A stretch of 14,016 bases of DNA from Bacillota bacterium (GTDB lineage: Bacteria; Bacillota; Bacilli; Bacillales; Cytobacillaceae): NCBI GenBank assembly GCA_023387295.1, contig JAEWIG010000020.1:1-14016 (forward strand). The letters are read 5' to 3'. Shown one piece after another: positions 13,277 through 14,016 of the stretch. A program made the translations under genes and the position numbers. Below the pieces are notes generated by a model. That model was not told the origin of the DNA. It did not search any database and saw only the letters and a list, made by a program, of their open reading frames with translations. Numbering within the stretch: the stretch's first letter is position 1; every line of letters begins with the position of its first letter.

Positions 13277-13305
13277 TGAAACCTCCCCTGATTATTATCC
13301 GTATA
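13277..13305 (+). promoter_or_regulatory. ECF-sigma promoter of the lipoprotein gene
   Basis: TGAAAC (13277-13282), a 17-nt spacer and CGTATA (13300-13305) match the SigW-type ECF consensus (TGAAAC, CGTA) exactly. Transcription would start near 13311, just before AAGGAGG at 13312, giving a very short leader. The spacer equals that of the candidate site before the ECF sigma gene at 1182-1208. Confidence 0.65.
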
Positions 13306-13326
13306 TGTATCAAGGAGGCGAGCACT

Positions 13327-13809
13327 ATGAAAAAAATTCTAAGCATACTTTTACTATCGAGCATGCTTGTTAGTTTAATCGCATGCAGTAATGAAAAAAT
13401 AAAGGATGAGGATGTAGAGAGTTTCGTGACCGAATATAAAACGATTCAATATAACATCAAAGATCCAACAAATTCTCCATCGGGCATTGAAATTGGGGAA
13501 GAAGTGAAAAAATATTTATCAGAGGATGTTATTAATAAACATAACGCTAACCGTGTTTTTCAAATAGCTCCGGATATTGCTAAAAAAACGAATAAAAGCA
13601 TTGAATTAGAAGACGTGTTACTTGAGAAGGAAAAAGAAAATGCAGACGGGACCATTAACTATAATTTCACTTTAAAATTAAAACTCTATGACGATAGCAT
13701 ATCTGAAACAGTCGAGAAAAATGGAGAATTGACTATTTCCAAAGAAGACGGATTTATCATTACACGAGATTGGGAAGATCGAAGCTGGGAAACGGGCATA
13801 TTAAAATGA
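13327..13809 (+). CDS. Small secreted lipoprotein, function unknown
   Basis: The 160-aa protein has a lipoprotein signal peptide: MKK, a hydrophobic core (ILSILLLSSMLVSL) and a lipobox LIAC with Cys20 as the lipidated residue, so it should be held on the outer face of the membrane. The mature part is acidic and hydrophilic, with a predicted alpha then beta layout (DVESFVTEYKTIQY, VKKYLSEDVINKHN, INYNFTLKLKLYDD, GFIITRDWED) that suggests an NTF2-like or cystatin-like small domain; this is an impression only. ATG 13327 was chosen because AAGGAGG (13312-13318) precedes it; the in-frame upstream start at 13222 would put non-signal residues before the signal peptide. An ECF-type promoter stands immediately before it, so it may be induced by envelope stress. 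Confidence 0.82.
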   Translation: MKKILSILLLSSMLVSLIACSNEKIKDEDVESFVTEYKTIQYNIKDPTNSPSGIEIGEEVKKYLSEDVINKHNANRVFQIAPDIAKKTNKSIELEDVLLEKEKENADGTINYNFTLKLKLYDDSISETVEKNGELTISKEDGFIITRDWEDRSWETGILK

Positions 13810-13839
13810 ACCAGTTACAAATTTTTGTCATCGAATATT

Positions 13840-13871
13840 TGAATTCCTTCAGTCTTTTGAGAAGGAATTCA
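13840..13871. repeat. Perfect 11-bp inverted repeat
   Basis: TGAATTCCTTC (13840-13850) and GAAGGAATTCA (13861-13871) pair exactly around a 10-nt loop, between the lipoprotein stop and the Rpn gene. No T run follows, so it is a poor intrinsic terminator; it may be an mRNA stabiliser, an operator or a short dispersed repeat. Confidence 0.55.
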
Positions 13872-13915
13872 GTTGAGCTTTGCCGAATGACTCGAATTAG
13901 AAAGGTGAGAGATAA

Positions 13916-14016
13916 TTGAGTGAACAAATTCCTGATTATGATCATTTATGGAAGGATGTGATTACTGAGCTGTTTGAGGAATTTCTGTTATTTTTTTCAC
14001 CAGAACTGTATGAACA
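13916..14016 (+). CDS. Rpn-family recombination-promoting nuclease, N-terminal fragment
   Basis: A TTG start at 13916 behind AAAGGTGAG (13901-13909) opens a frame that runs off the right edge after 33 codons: LSEQIPDYDHLWKDVITELF, then a FEEFLLFFSPELYE segment. This opening, with DHLWK, a short helix, then F-FF-P-LY, is the N-terminus of the PD-(D/E)xK Rpn/YhgA-like proteins (often annotated as putative transposases). Those proteins are DNA endonucleases that promote RecA-independent recombination in E. coli. The catalytic motif would lie beyond the window. The first residue is inserted as Met despite the TTG codon. Confidence is limited by the short length. Confidence 0.72.
   Translation, partial: MSEQIPDYDHLWKDVITELFEEFLLFFSPELYE

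Overview
The window looks like a piece of a low-GC Firmicutes (Bacillaceae) chromosome. The evidence is the strong AGGAGG-type ribosome binding sites, frequent TTG/GTG starts, hairpin plus T-run terminators, AT-rich coding sequence, and a gene set typical of Bacillus relatives: an ECF sigma factor with a DUF4179-type anti-sigma, a Staphylococcus/Bacillus-type MurG, a DUF6366-like small protein and an Rpn-type nuclease. The species cannot be named from this sequence. There is no phage, integrase, IS, CRISPR, tRNA or rRNA signature.

Layout. (1) 1-991: 3' end of argH with a perfect terminator hairpin. (2) 992-3510: a degenerate ~20-bp tandem repeat, then a two-gene operon of an ECF sigma factor and its membrane anti-sigma factor, whose reading frames overlap. 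(3) 3511-6335: an MFS transporter with a clear sigma-A promoter and a palindromic operator-like site, converging on an acetamidase/formamidase gene across a bidirectional terminator. (4) 6336-7745: a hairpin, an exactly 21-bp-phased tandem repeat, and a membrane-anchored endonuclease/exonuclease/phosphatase (EEP) protein on the minus strand. (5) 7840-12061: a run of same-strand genes: a 55-aa membrane protein, a frameshifted zinc-dependent phospholipase-like gene, GNAT acetyltransferase, standalone NIF3-insert-like protein, VOC protein, Nudix hydrolase, MurG-like glycosyltransferase, DUF6366-like membrane peptide and a possible 39-aa ORF overlapping it, ending in two hairpins. (6) 12106-13075: a minus-strand six-bladed NHL-like beta-propeller gene with visibly higher GC than its neighbours. 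(7) 13277-14016: a small lipoprotein behind an excellent ECF-type promoter, and the start of an Rpn-family nuclease.

How the parts may work together. The best-supported link is regulatory. The ECF sigma operon leader and the lipoprotein 10 kb downstream both carry ECF-type promoter motifs with the same 17-nt spacer, so the lipoprotein may belong to the envelope-stress regulon of an ECF sigma factor of this cell. The 8.1-12.0 kb run mixes housekeeping-like enzymes of unrelated chemistry; its most notable member is a MurG of the Staphylococcus aureus type outside any visible cell-wall gene cluster. No clearly new multi-gene system is demonstrated. The least explained elements are the two different ~20/21-bp intergenic tandem arrays and the small ORFs that follow murG.
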